Of a stretch of 64,000 nucleotides of DNA, positions 32,764-44,590 are shown one piece after another. Numbering within the stretch: the first letter of the stretch is position 1; each line of letters starts with the position of its first letter. A program made the translations under genes and the position numbers. The stretch lies in NCBI RefSeq assembly GCF_014633365.1, contig NC_068340.1, forward strand, positions 21,121,879-21,185,878, given 5' to 3'. Below the pieces are notes generated by a model. That model was not told the DNA's origin, did no database searches, and saw only the letters and a list, made by a program, of their open reading frames with translations. The DNA is from Diospyros lotus (taxonomy: Eukaryota; Streptophyta; Magnoliopsida; Ericales; Ebenaceae).

Positions 32764-35700
32764 TCAAATTAGAGCATATATATCATATGTACCAAGTTTG
32801 CAACAAATATACTTAATTCGAGAACCCTTGAGAGACTTAATGAAGATATCTGTTAACTGGTCATTGGAATTGACAAAATCTGTGGTAATATAGTCAGATA
32901 AAATCTTCTCTCGGATGAAGTGACAATCTACCTCGAGATGTTTGGTTCTTTCGTGAAAAACTGGATTGGAAGCAATATATAATGCGGCTTGATTGTCGCA
33001 AATTAATCTCATCTATGATATCTCCCCAAACTTGAGCTCCTAAAGCAATTGTTTTAACCAGATAAATTCACACATTGCCAAGGCCATAGCACGATATTCT
33101 GCTTCTACACTCGACCTAGCAACAACCTCCTGCTTCTTACTTTTCTAAGACACTAGGTTTCCTCCAACCAGAACACAATATCTTGAAGTAGACTGTCTAT
33201 CAGAGGAAGAATCTGCCCAATCAGCATCAGAAGTTCCGACTACTTGAGTATGACCTCTGTCCTCATACAATAGTCCTCTACCTGGAGCTCCCTTAATAAA
33301 CCTGAGAATCTGGACTACCGCATTCCAGTGGCTATCACAAGGAGACTGTAAAAACTGATTAACAATATTGATTGAGAAAGAAATATCTGGGTGAGTGATA
33401 GTGAGATAATTAAGTTTTCTAACTAACCTTCAGTATCTCCCAAGATCAGAAAGAGGCTCCCCTGTCCTGGTAAGAGCTTTACATTAGGGTCCATAAGAGA
33501 ATCTATAGGTTTACAATCAAGCATCCCAGTTTCTTCCAGAATGTCTAATGCATACTTTCGTTGAGAGATGACAACACTAGAACTTGACTGAGCAACTTCT
33601 ATACCAAGAAAGTATTTAAGTAACCCCAAGTCCTTAGTCTGAAAATGATGGAAAAGATGTTTCTTCAACTGAACAATACCATCATGATCATCACCTGTAA
33701 TAATAATATCATCCACATAGACAACCAAGTATATACACTTTCCCTGTAATGTGTGTTTATAAAAAAGTGAATTATCAGACTCACTACGAGTCATACCAAA
33801 GTCTTGAATGACAGCACTGAAGCGACCAAACTAGGCTCGAAGAGACTACTTCAACCCATATAGTAAGCGACGGAGTTTACAAACTAGCCCAGACTCCCCC
33901 TGAGCAACAAACTGTCACACACGGACGATATTCTTCCTGATTTTCTTTCATTTGCATTCTGTTATTGCTTACTTAAGATTTTGTTACTGCTATTGTTTTA
34001 ATTTCCAGCTGTAATAGTTTGTTAGAGAGAATATTCTAAAAGAAGCCCACGTGTAAGGGCTAGAATAGGACAAAATGATTGTTATAACCGTTTAGGGAAG
34101 GAATCCTCTGAGCTACGTCCATATGCAGAGGCCTATATATCCTTCTTAGACCCTTGGGTCCGTTAACAAGAATATCAACATAATTCGGATTTCTCTCTCT
34201 CTATATTCCTCTATTCTTCCTTGCTAATTCTCTCTTTCTTTCTCTCTACCCCCACTTCACCTGCTATCGCTGATTAGCTCTAAACCAGCTAGCCAGTCCG
34301 AGTCACCAGCCGTGACACAAACCCAAGAGGTTGCTCCATATAAATCTTCTCCTGAAGCTTACCATGTAAGAAGGCATTCTTAATGTCCAGCTGATACAAC
34401 AGCTAGTGGTCCATAGCTGCTATACAGAGAAACAAACGCACAGAGGACATCTTAGCAACAGGGGAAAAAGTGTCACCAGAGTCAAGACCATAAACCTGAG
34501 TATACCCCTTGGCAACCAAACGGGCCTTAAGGCGATCAACTTGCCCATCAAGACCCACCTTGACAGAATAGATCTACCGACAGTCGATAAGAGATTTCCC
34601 TGGGGGTAAAGGAACCAAATCTCAAGTACCATTGGAATGCAAAGCAATCATCTCATCCACCATTGCTTGTCGCCACCCCGGATTAGAAAGTGCTTCACTA
34701 ACAGTCTTAGGTACTAAAACAGAGGATAAGGTAGACACAAAAGCACAAAAAGGAAACAAGAGACAGTAATAGCTAAAAAAATTATAAATAGGGTGAGGAT
34801 TGCGAGAAGAATGGGTACCTTTCTGAAGGGCAATAGGAAGCAGATCCTCAGAAGGCAGGATCGCAGCAGGTGGAGAGATTGGAGCAGGATGTGAGGCAGC
34901 AGGAGTTGCTAAAGTAGTAGGAGACACGGGAGAAGGCACAGGAACAACATCTCTACCGAGAGGAGACCGAGGCTGATGATGCCGATGATAAACCTACATT
35001 GGGGTAGAAGAAAGAATAGGGAGAATAGAAGCAGGAGGACTCGCAAGAAAAGGGGTGGCCTCAGAAATGGATTGACACTCGGAATGAGGCGAAGAGTAGA
35101 AAGGAGACGACTCAAAGAAGATAATATTTGCCGAAAGAAAATAGCGGCGAGTGTCAGGAGAATAACACTGATAACCCTTTTAAAGGCAAGAGTAACCAAG
35201 AAAAATGCACTTGATGGACCGAGTAGACAATTTATTGTGACTGGGAGACAGGTTATGTACAAGGCAAATGCAACCAAAGACACAGGGAGGAAGAATATAT
35301 AATGGTTGATCAGGAAATAAGAGAGTGAGGAATCTGGTGCTGAAGAACCGAGGAGAACATCCTGTTAATGAGATAGCAAACAGCAAGGACAACTTCAGCC
35401 CAAAAGCAAAAGGGGACATGATGATGTAGAAGAAAAGTGCGAGCAGTTTCAATTAAATATCTATTTTTACGCTCAACAACTCCATTTTGTTGTGGTGTAT
35501 ATGCACAAGACAACTGATGCAAGATCCCCTGAGAAGACAAAGGTAGTAAAGGGAATAGAAAAATACTCGAGGGCATTGTCACTGTGAAATACTTGGATAG
35601 AGGTATGAAATTGCATTTTGATTTTAGCACAAAAGGATTCAAAAATTGAGAATAACTCATAACGATTTTTCATTAAATATAACCATGTGCAACAAGAATA

Positions 35701-37311
35701 ATCGTCTATAAATGTTACAAAATATTGAAAACTCAAAACAAACATGACGAGACTAAGACCCCAGACATCAGAATGAACTAAAGCAAACGGGGACACAACC
35801 CGATTATTGACACGCTTTGGAAAAGAAGTGCGAAACTGTTTTCCAAGTTGACAAGACTCACAATGAAAAGACAACAAACTAGACAAACTGGGGACCATCT
35901 TCTGAAACTTAGCCAAACTAGGATGTGCCAAACGATTGTGGAGAAGAGCAGGAGACTCAGTCATCGAGCAAGCAATAGGAGATGCAAGAAGGTTGAGATG
36001 ATAAAGACCCTGCGACTCACATCCGACGCCAATCATCTATCATGTACCACGATCCTAGATAGTAACAGAATGATCATCAAAGGTGATAGAACAATTTAAG
36101 GCATGCGTAAGTTTACTAACAGAGACAAGATTAAAGGGACAATGAGGAAGATAAAGGATAGAATCTAAAGGCAGAGAAGGTAAGGGTTTGGCAGTGCCAA
36201 TAGCTTTAGCAATCGCTTTAGACCCATTGGCTAATATTACAGAAGGTAAAGAAATAGAGTTAGTAAAATGAGAGAACAAATGGGATTACCAGAGATATGG
36301 TTAAAAGCACTTGAGTCCAGGGCCCATGGTTCTAAAGAGGATGACTGAGCAAGACAGGCAATGGAATCACCAGAGTGGGCGATAGAAGCAACTGTGGATG
36401 AGGATTGCTGGGATGTCTTATACTTTGAGATACTCATTATATTCAGCCCTAGTGAGAAGGACAGATTGCGGTGGATGACCATCAAAAGACTCAGGTCGAG
36501 CCATCAGCATGAGCAACATTAACACGAGGAGGGCAACCATGCAACTTATAACACTGTTAGTATGCCCCCACTTGTGACAGTAGTTACACTTGGGGTGTTT
36601 GCCCCGATTACCACGATCTCCTCCTTGTTCACCACTACTCTAAACTTGTGAAGCCATAACTGAATGATCACCTGCAGAAGAGGGAGGCACTGTAGGAATA
36701 GATGAAACCCGAAGAAGATGAGAATACACTTCATCCATAGTAGGTACAGTAGGACTAGCAAAAATCTGATCACAAATAGGAGCAAGCTCAGGACAAATGG
36801 CAACAAGAGTACACACCATGAAGAACTTATCCCGTTAAGCTAGATCCTCTGCAGCAGTCTTACCAGCAGGTAACAAGGAGTTAAATTTAGCTTTAATAGA
36901 GGCCATTCAACCAAGAAAATAAGGAAGAGTCAGACCATGTTGTCGTAAACTGAGCAGATTAGACACCACTGAATACATACGTTGAATGTTATTAGTGTAT
37001 AGCGCCTTGGCCTGAGCCCACAATTCACAGCACGTGGTGTAGTTAGTATAGATTGGATGAAGAGAAGGATCAATTGACTGCCACAGGAGACTACACAACA
37101 GAGCATCAGCTCTCTGCCATGTAGTTTTATCTGTGGTCACATTCTCGGCCTTGGTAGTTAGATGATCCTGTAAACCTTGACCCATACACCATAGTTCAAC
37201 CACCTTGGACTAAGAGATATAATTGGAACTGCCCATCAACTTCTCAGTAGCAATGGTTGGAGAGGGAGACAAAATACCAAAGAATGAGCCAAATTTACTG
37301 GTACCAGCCAT
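32764..37311 (-). pseudogene. Copia C gag-pol
   Basis: Start ATG at about 37311 (MAGTSKFGSFFG). Gag has LCSLLWQSIDPSLHPIY (near 37100) and a CCHC knuckle, CNYCHKWGHTN (near 36570), whose last cysteine is missing. Then comes the pre-integrase region, LHNRLAHPSLAKF and CESCQLGKQ (35990-35830). The integrase core has HSDVWG and FIDDYS, with a frameshift near 35470-35660. RT has the intact catalytic YVDDIIITGDD (about 33690-33720). RNase H ends with [16 protein letters not shown] (33010). Internal stops and a solo LTR at 33913-34317 make it inactive. The GC-rich stretch 37312-37878 is its leader, not a gene. Confidence 0.88.
33913..34317. mobile_element. Solo LTR in copia C RT region
   Basis: 405 bp, starts TGTCACACACGG and ends CAGCCGTGACA, with a perfect TSD caaac (33908-33912 and 34318-34322). 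It contains a TATA-like tatatat near 34135 and a CT-rich downstream part on the plus strand, suggesting plus orientation. No coding content. The TGTCAC...GTGACA ends match gypsy-type LTRs of this window. Confidence 0.88.
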
Positions 37312-38033
37312 GTTGGATAAAATGGAGCCCTACAAGATCAATACATCTAAAACAAAAGGGGTTAAATAAGTCAAAAAGAAAGGTTGGATGATCCAGCATA
37401 GAGAATGAAGCGTGGAGGCACGTTGGAGCGACAGCAAATGGCGGATGCCAGTGACTGATGACGGCAGATGGCAGCGGATGGCGACTAAACCACCGAGACT
37501 GGGATGGATTGAAGGAGGCAAGTCCAATGGTGAAGATGGTGTTGTGATTGTAGCATTAGAGAGAGAGATCGGAGCAAAAACGTTTCCATGAACAGTGCAA
37601 GAGAGGCGGCGTGTGGCAGCGGCAACGATGATGGGCCTTCGGGGGTTGACAGATCGGAGGCCGGGGAACGCAACAACGGTGGTTGTGTGCGTGATCGGTG
37701 ATTGGACTGTGAAGACCTGCTGCAGACCAATAGCGGGAGCGGCGGGAACGCAGTGGGTGGCGACAGCGGTGGCACAGCAGGTTGCGGCGGTCGGTGGCGA
37801 CATGACCGATGGTGGGCAGCGGCGGCGGCTAGGGTTTGTATGGTGGCTGTTAGGGTTTGTATTTTAGCTTTGATACCATGTGAAGCTTAGGAAAAAAACC
37901 CTAGCTTTTAATGTGTATATACCATTAATTAAACTCATAGACTATACACCTATATATATATATATATACAAAATACAATAGGCCACGGGCTCTAACATAA
38001 GATTAACCTTAAATATAACCTTATAACTCAACA

Positions 38034-38435
38034 ACCTTCATCTCCTTTGAGCAGCAAGATCTGCCTCTTGCAGGGTTGGCTGGGGTAGTATTTCTCTCCA
38101 CACCTAAAGCATAAACCTGCTAACCTTCTTTGCTCCCTCAATTGATCTTCAGAAAGTGTTGGGTTTTGGCTAGCAATCCCCTTCACCCCGCTGTTACCCC
38201 TGCCTATTTCTCGGCTAAAATACCTCCCACCTCCACTTGAGGTTCTTGCCACCATCCCCTTCGTCTGTTGCCTTTGCTTCCTCATCAAGGCTTCTACTAC
38301 CAATTCCTGTAATTGGGCATCTTTCGATGCTTGGGCCACAGTTTGGGGTCTCAGCACCTTCACCATTAGCCTTAATTCATCATTGAAGCCACTCAGATAG
38401 CTTGACACAAAATAAGCTTCGGTTAGATAGGGGTT
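38034..38435 (-). pseudogene. Gypsy A gag, middle fragment with zinc knuckle
   Basis: Between copia C and gypsy B. The minus strand reads LTEAYFVSSYLSGFNDELR, then ALMRKQRQQ, and the CCHC-type knuckle CFRCGEKYYPSQPCKRQILL, with C in place of the usual H/C spacing but close to gypsy B's CFRCGDRYHPRHHC. An open frame runs on into the antisense LTR of gypsy B (to 38534), giving a chimeric N-terminus. That is an accident of insertion. Confidence 0.85.
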
Positions 38436-41400
38436 TGTCAAGAAATGACCCGTTACTCCAGCATCTATTTCCGTTGCATTTAAATTTCGGCATTTCTTCA
38501 TTTCGGTAGTAGTTGGTAGGTTAAACACTGCCATTTTGATATTTAGATATTAGCCGAACTAAGGTGATGATCGGCCAAGTAGGAAGAAGACAAAAAGGAA
38601 TATAATTTGTTAGAATTTGTACCAGGTGCGGGCCCACCTCTGACAGGGGAATATCCCTCCAAACGGCTTATATTTTTGCACCCTCCATCGTGAGGAGGCA
38701 TGAATGAGAATATCAGAATCTGTTTCCTTCTTATTTTCTCTCTCTCTAACCTCTTTCTCTCTACTATAATCTCGAAATCCTTCTCAAGTTCTTATTGGAG
38801 AAGGCTTAAATTCTACCATAAGAGCGAGATCATGACAACTTGGTATCAGAGCAGAGATTCTCGGCTAGCGGCTCAGTGACTAAGAAACAATGGCAGAAGG
38901 GACTCGTATAAAGGACATGGAGACGCAACTTCAGTAGTTGGGGTTGGCGGTGACAAAGTTCTAGAACATAATGGATAGGACAGAGCTGGAGGCTAACTGA
39001 AACCATGAAGCATTGATCGCTATGGACTGAAAGGTGGACTCCGTGGAGGGACTCGAAAGGAGATTGGAAGGGTCGATGGCGCGGGTGCGAGAAGAACTAG
39101 GAGCTCAAATCCAGCAGTTCATGGTGATGTTAACCCAGCAAAACCAGCTCAGGTTAGCTCCAGATTTTCCATATAGAGAGGAGAATGAACCCCTCCTACA
39201 AAGAGTTATGATTAACCGAGAAGAAGAAGGTCAGGAAGAATTAGAAGGGATAGGAGGAAGAAGGGGAGAAGAGCAGAATAACCCCCATCCGGGATTCCCT
39301 ATGCCCCGAATGGAAATCCCAGTATTTAAAGGGATTCATCCTCGTTGGTGGTTGAGGAAGTGTGAGAGGCTGTTCGAATGGTACAACGTATCAAGAATGC
39401 AAAGGGTAAGCTTAGCCACTGCATACTTCAATGAGGTGGTAGATGCATGGTTTCAGGGATGCCTGAGGTTAAGGAGAGAATACACTTGGGAGGAATTCTC
39501 TGAGAAGTTATGTGAACGGTTTGGGAAGAGGAGTATGGCGGACACTATCGAAGAATTCAATAAGCTAAGGCAGAACGGGAGTGTGAGATCCTATCTCCGG
39601 ATGTTTGAAGAGCTTAGATCGTATATGGTCAATCATAACCATCACCTTTTAGAAGCCTATTTCGTATCAAGCTTCATGAGTGGGCTGAGCAAAGAACTCA
39701 AACCAATGGTAAAAATGATGAAACCTCAAACAGTTGAGCAAGCTTCTGAGAGTGCTCGTTTACAAGAGATGATGATGGAGGCCTTAATCAAAAAGCAAAG
39801 ACAGCTGCCAAGGGGAGCGAACACTAGAACGTCTAGTATGGGGGCGAGGGGTTACACCCATGACGCTACCAAAGGGAACACGGTAGGGAAGCCATTTTCG
39901 GGAATGAGCTCCATCCCTTATGGGGAACAGTTACGAGAGCAAAGGAGAATGGCGGGCCTCTGCTTCAGGTGTGGAGATAGATACCACCCGAGACATCACT
40001 GCAGGAGGCAAATTTTGCTGCTGGAAGGAGAGGAAGAGGAAGGGCAGGATGAGGCCAGAGAAGGTGTGGAAGAGTATGAAGAAGAAGACAATGAGGAGAT
40101 ATCCATACATGCCCTAAAGGGAGTGGCTGACAACAAGATCATCAAGGTAGGAGGCCAAGCTAAGGATTGCAACCTCAGGATTTTAATAGATAGCAAGAGC
40201 ACCCATAGCTTCCTTGATGAAGGCATGGCTAAGAAATTGAAGTGCCCGCTCACGGGAACCCCTCCCCTGAGCGTGACAGTAGCCAACGGCCAAAGGGTGT
40301 TAGGCAATTTCGCCTGCAACGGTTTATGTTGGGAGATGCAAGGGGAGAAGTTTGAAACCAACCTGAGATTGCTTCAGCTGGGAGGATGCCATGTGGTCTT
40401 AGGGGTGGACTGGATGAAAGAGGTGAGCCCTATCAGCTTTGATTTCAATAGGATGGAGGTGTCCTTTGAGAAAGATGGTAAGAGGATGACCATATCCAGG
40501 GGAAATGAGATGGGAACCTATAAAATGATATCAGGAAGGAGGCTGCAAAGAGTGTTGAAGGGCAAGTGGAGTCAGATAGCTCACCTCTTCTCAGTGGTGG
40601 TAGTAGAAGGAGATCAAGAAGAGCCAGCACTACAGGGGGGAATGGGGTTGATAGTAAGCAAACCCCAAGGAATGCAAGACCAGGTATGCCATTCGGATTC
40701 TCTTAATAAATTGTTGGTGGATAACAAGGATCTCTTTAGGGAACCCCAAGCCTTACCCCCTACCCGAATGTTCGACCATAATATCAACCTCAAACCAGAA
40801 GCAGAACCTGTCAATATTATAGCATACCGATACCCTCCCAACCAGAAGAATGAAATTGAGAAAATGATCAGAACCATGCTTGAATAATCCCTCATTAGAC
40901 CCAGCCAAAGTCCATTTGTTTCTTCTGTCCTTTTAGTTGAAAAGAAGGATGGAACATGGCGATTTTGTGTCAATTATCGACAACTAAATGCTATGACTAT
41001 CAAAGACAAATTCCCTAGACCCTTGGTAGAGGACCTATTAGATGAACTTAACCATGCCAAATTCTTTTCCAAGCTGGTCTTAAGGGCAGGATACCATCAA
41101 ATTAGGATGAAAGCTGAAGACATACCAAAAACCACCTTCAAAACCCACCATGGACATTTTGAATTCCTAGTGATGCCTTTCGGGCTCACTGATGCCCCGG
41201 CAACCTTTCAATCCCTCATGAACAAAATTTTTGAGCCCTATCTTCGTAAATTCATATTAGTATCCTTTGATGATATACTTGTTTATAGCCCTACATTCGA
41301 TCAACACCTAGTCCACCTCAAACTTACCCTTGAAATCCTAAGAAACCACCAGCTTTTTATTAAGGAATCCACTTGTGCTTTTGCCCAAAGGTAGGTGGAG

Positions 41401-43844
41401 TACCTCGGGCACATCATAGCAAATGGTAAGGTCAGTACTGATCTGAGAAAGATAGAGGCGATGGTGTCCTGGCCGAGACCCACTACCTTGAAGGCCTTGA
41501 GGGGATTCCTAGGACTAACAGGGTATTATCATCAGTTGGTGCAAAATTATGGAGTTATCAGCAAACCACTGACCAATTTGCTAAAGAAGGGAGGTTTCAA
41601 TTGGGGATTGGAAGCTAAGGAAGCCTTCGAAAACCTCAAGAGGGCTATGAGTAGGGTACTTGTGTTGGGGCTCCCCGATTTTGATAAGCCTTTCACTCTA
41701 GAAACTGATGCTAGTGGAACTGGGATAGGGGCAGTGCTAGTTCAAGAGGGAAGACCACTAACCTTCTTGAGCCAAGTATTGAGTCCAAAACACTTAGGAC
41801 TCAACATCTACGAAAAAGAACTTCTGGCTGTACTTATGGCGGTAGACTGTTGGAGGCATTACTTGGAGGGAAATAGGTTCATTATAAAAACGAACCACGA
41901 GAGCTTAAAGTTCCTATTGCAATAGAAACTCCAAACACAGCTGCAGAGGAAAGGGATGACCAAGTTGATGGGGCTGGATTACAAAATTCAATACTGGAAA
42001 GGAAAAGAAAACAAGGCGGCTGATGCACTGTCCCGATGTCATGAGGAGGGAGATCTAACAGTTATAACCACCATGGTACCTGAGTGGTATCAAGAAGTTA
42101 TTGACAGTTATGAAGGAGATAGCAAAATTAAGGCAATGATAGAAAAGCTGACGATGGGAGCTCAGGAGATGTGAGGCTACACGTTGAATCAAGGGTTATT
42201 GAGGTTTCATGGAAGGATTGTGATTGGGGAGGATCCAAGGATTACCGAAAGGATTTTTCAAGCCCTGAATGAGTCTCCAATGGGAGGGCATTCAGGAGAA
42301 CAGAATACTTATCTCCGGGTCAAACAAGTGTTCCAGTGGCAGAGAATGAAGGCAGAGAATAAAGAGCTAGTCCGAAGGTGCGACACATGTAAGAGATGCA
42401 AGTCAGAGACAGTGGCCTACCTTGGGTTACTAAATTTGCCCATTTCATCGGGCTGACCCATCCTTACAAGGCTCAGGATGTAGCTAGGATCTTCTTGGAC
42501 AGGCTGATTCAATTGCATGGGGCTCCTAAGACTATAATCTCTGATAGGGACAAGATTTTTACCAGCTTGATGTGGCAGGAGCTAATGAAGTCTCTCGAAA
42601 CAAAACTAAATTTGTCCACTGCATATCACCCTCAATCCGACGGGCAAACCGAGAGGGTGAACCAGAGCCTTGAAACATACTTGAGGTGTGTCTGTTTGCT
42701 ACAACCTAAGGAGTGGCATAAGTGGTTGTCCCTAACGCATTGGTGGTATAACACCAGCCACCATTCGTCGATTAAGATGTCCCCTTTTGAGGCCTTATTC
42801 AGGTATAAACCACCTCTTCTGCCAGCAGTAGGAGGAGGCTTTAATGTGGCTTTAGTGGAGGAGTATTTACAATAGAAGAGGGAGATGACACAGTAGTTGA
42901 AGCAAGAGCTAACCTCGGCCCAAAATCGCATGAAGCAGAACGCTGATCGAAGGATGAGCGAGAGGGAGTTCGACACAGGGATCAAGTGTATCTTAGATTG
43001 AGGTATAACCACCTAAAGTCAATCTCTCAAGGGAAAGTCACTAAACTTAGCCCCAAGTATTATGGACTGTTCCCTATTGAGGCCAAAATAGGGAAGGTAG
43101 CCTATCGATTGAAGCTTCCCCCAGGGTCACAAATTCACCCTATTTTCCATGTTTCACTCTTAAAAAAGTCAGTGTGGAGCTCAACCAACAAGTTCGGTAT
43201 TACCACCCCTTCCCAGGGAGGTCAGTGGAAGAATCGAGCCAGGGACCGTTATCGATAGGCGGGTAATATATAGACACAGAGTGCCACTCATCCAAGTACT
43301 GGTCAAATGGCGAGGCAACATTTCGGAAGACAGCACATGGGAATACCTTCCGAAATTCCTTAAGTAGTTCCCACAAGCGGCCAGCCTCCTCACCATTTCT
43401 TGAGGACAAGAAATGGCTAACGGAGGGGGAGTTGTCACAAAATGACCCGTTACTCCAGCATCTATTTTTGTGCATTTTAAATTTCGGCATTTCTTCATTT
43501 CGGTAGTAGCTGGTAGGTTAAACACTGCCATTTTGATATTCAGGTATTAGCTGAACTAAGGTGATGATCAGCCAAGTAGGAAGAAGACAAAAAGGAATAT
43601 AGTTTGTTAGAATTTGTACTAGGTGCGGGCCCACCTCTAACGGGGGAATATCCCTCCAAACGGCTTATATTTCTGCACCCCTCCATCGTGAGGAGGCATG
43701 AATGAGAATATCATAATTTGTTTCCTTCCTATTTTCTCTCTCTCTAACCTCTTTCTCTCTACTCTCTCTACTACCATCTCTAAATCCTTCTCAAGTTCTT
43801 ATTAGAGAAGGCTTAAATCCTACCATAAAAGCAAGGTCGTGACA
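38436..43844 (+). mobile_element. Gypsy B: Ty3/gypsy chromovirus in gypsy A gag
   Basis: 5' LTR 38436-38837 and 3' LTR 43433-43844 with ends TGTCA...GTGACA. A perfect TSD gggtt lies at 38431-38435 and 43845-43849. The tRNA-Met primer site TGGTATCAGAGC is at 38841-38852, and a purine tract (acggaggggga) precedes 43433. Total 5409 bp. Protein order gag-protease-RT-RNase H-integrase-chromodomain and the compact size suggest a Reina-like chromovirus (inference). It is closely related to gypsy A by protein, yet in the opposite orientation and inserted within it. Confidence 0.93.
38890..43420 (+). pseudogene. Gypsy B gag-pol
   Basis: Likely start ATG at 38890, with a stop soon after. The main frame 39034-40887 covers gag (FPMPRMEIPVFKG, WFQGCLRLRREYTW), the zinc knuckle CFRCGDRYHPRHHCRRQ (about 39967) and the protease region ILIDSKSTHSF. 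The usual DSG is DSK there, so the protease is probably dead. RT follows a stop at 40885: KKDGTWRFCVNYRQLN, MPFGLTDAPATFQ and SFDDILVYS. Another stop is at 41392. RNase H has TLETDASGTGIGAVL. Integrase keeps CDTCKRCKSE, SDRDKIF and DGQTERVN. A deletion near 42430 removes the first catalytic Asp segment (the MDFVDG equivalent). A chromodomain-like LIQVLVKWRGN lies near 43290. Confidence 0.9.
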
Positions 43845-43849
43845 GGGTT

Positions 43850-44049
43850 GTGTTGAATCATGTAAGACCTCAGCTCCTCAAAGCGTTTTTGATACGTCTC
43901 CACAATTCCCAATTGTTTGAGCTTATTGTACTCTTCCACAATGTCAGCCATGCTTCTTTCTCCAAACCTCCCACACAGAGCTTAAGTGAACTCCCCCCAT
44001 GTCTGGTTCCTCCTTAGTCGTATCACCCCCTGGTACCAGGCGTCGATCT
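43850..44049 (-). pseudogene. Gypsy A gag fragment between gypsy B and hAT element
   Basis: Reads gag on the minus strand: a stretch corresponding to the MADIVEEYNKLKQLG region, then EELRSYMIQHNP, before the gypsy B insertion site. At the right it is cut at gtcgatct (44042-44049), the TSD of the hAT element. The other half resumes at 50233. Confidence 0.8.
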
Positions 44050-44590
44050 CATAGTTTTGAAAGGCGCGAGGCGCACGAGGCGAGGCACACCTTTGCGAAG
44101 CGAGGTGCACTTTTAGAAAAAAAAAAAAAAAACTCAAAATCTTGTAAAATCATAAAAAAACTATCAAATTATCAATAAAAACACATGCATATCATTAATG
44201 ATTCATTATCTTCAAATTCTAAACTAACATCATCAAAGTTGATTCATTCATCATGCAAATTCTAAACTAGAAACATCATCAAAGCTCAAACTTAAAGTCT
44301 CAAACTCAAACAAGTACCAATCATTATGCAAAGTTCTAAATAAACATATAAACACTACAAGTCCACAATCAATAAAGAAGTTTTAATCAATCATCATCAA
44401 GGAGATCATTGACATCAAGGTCAATATCTTCATCATCCTTTCAATCAAGAAAATGTTTTCATTTTGAAAAATGCTATTTTTCTAAGTCTGGAAGATTAAC
44501 GCATTATAAGGAGACATATAAGAAAATGTTTTCATTTTGAAAAACTATATTCCAGTATTTTGATAGCTAATATTCATTGTTGTTAAAATG

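Larger units (their letters stand above)
32601..38033 (-). mobile_element. Copia C: Ty1/copia element in gypsy A
   Basis: Short LTRs at 32601-32756 (156 bp) and 37879-38033 (155 bp), TGTGAAGC...CTCAACA on the plus strand. A perfect TSD acctt lies at 32596-32600 and 38034-38038. The primer site, read on the minus strand as TGGTATCAAAGC, lies just left of 37879; a polypurine complement (ctccccctcaaa) follows 32756. The LTRs carry (ta)n runs. It interrupts gypsy A between the protease region and the gag zinc knuckle. Length 5433 bp including a 405-bp solo LTR. Confidence 0.92.

Noticed and set aside
37330..37867. GC-rich open frames on both strands (up to 157 codons)
   Set aside because: They fall in the leader between the copia C primer site and its gag ATG. 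No motif, and the frames compete on both strands.
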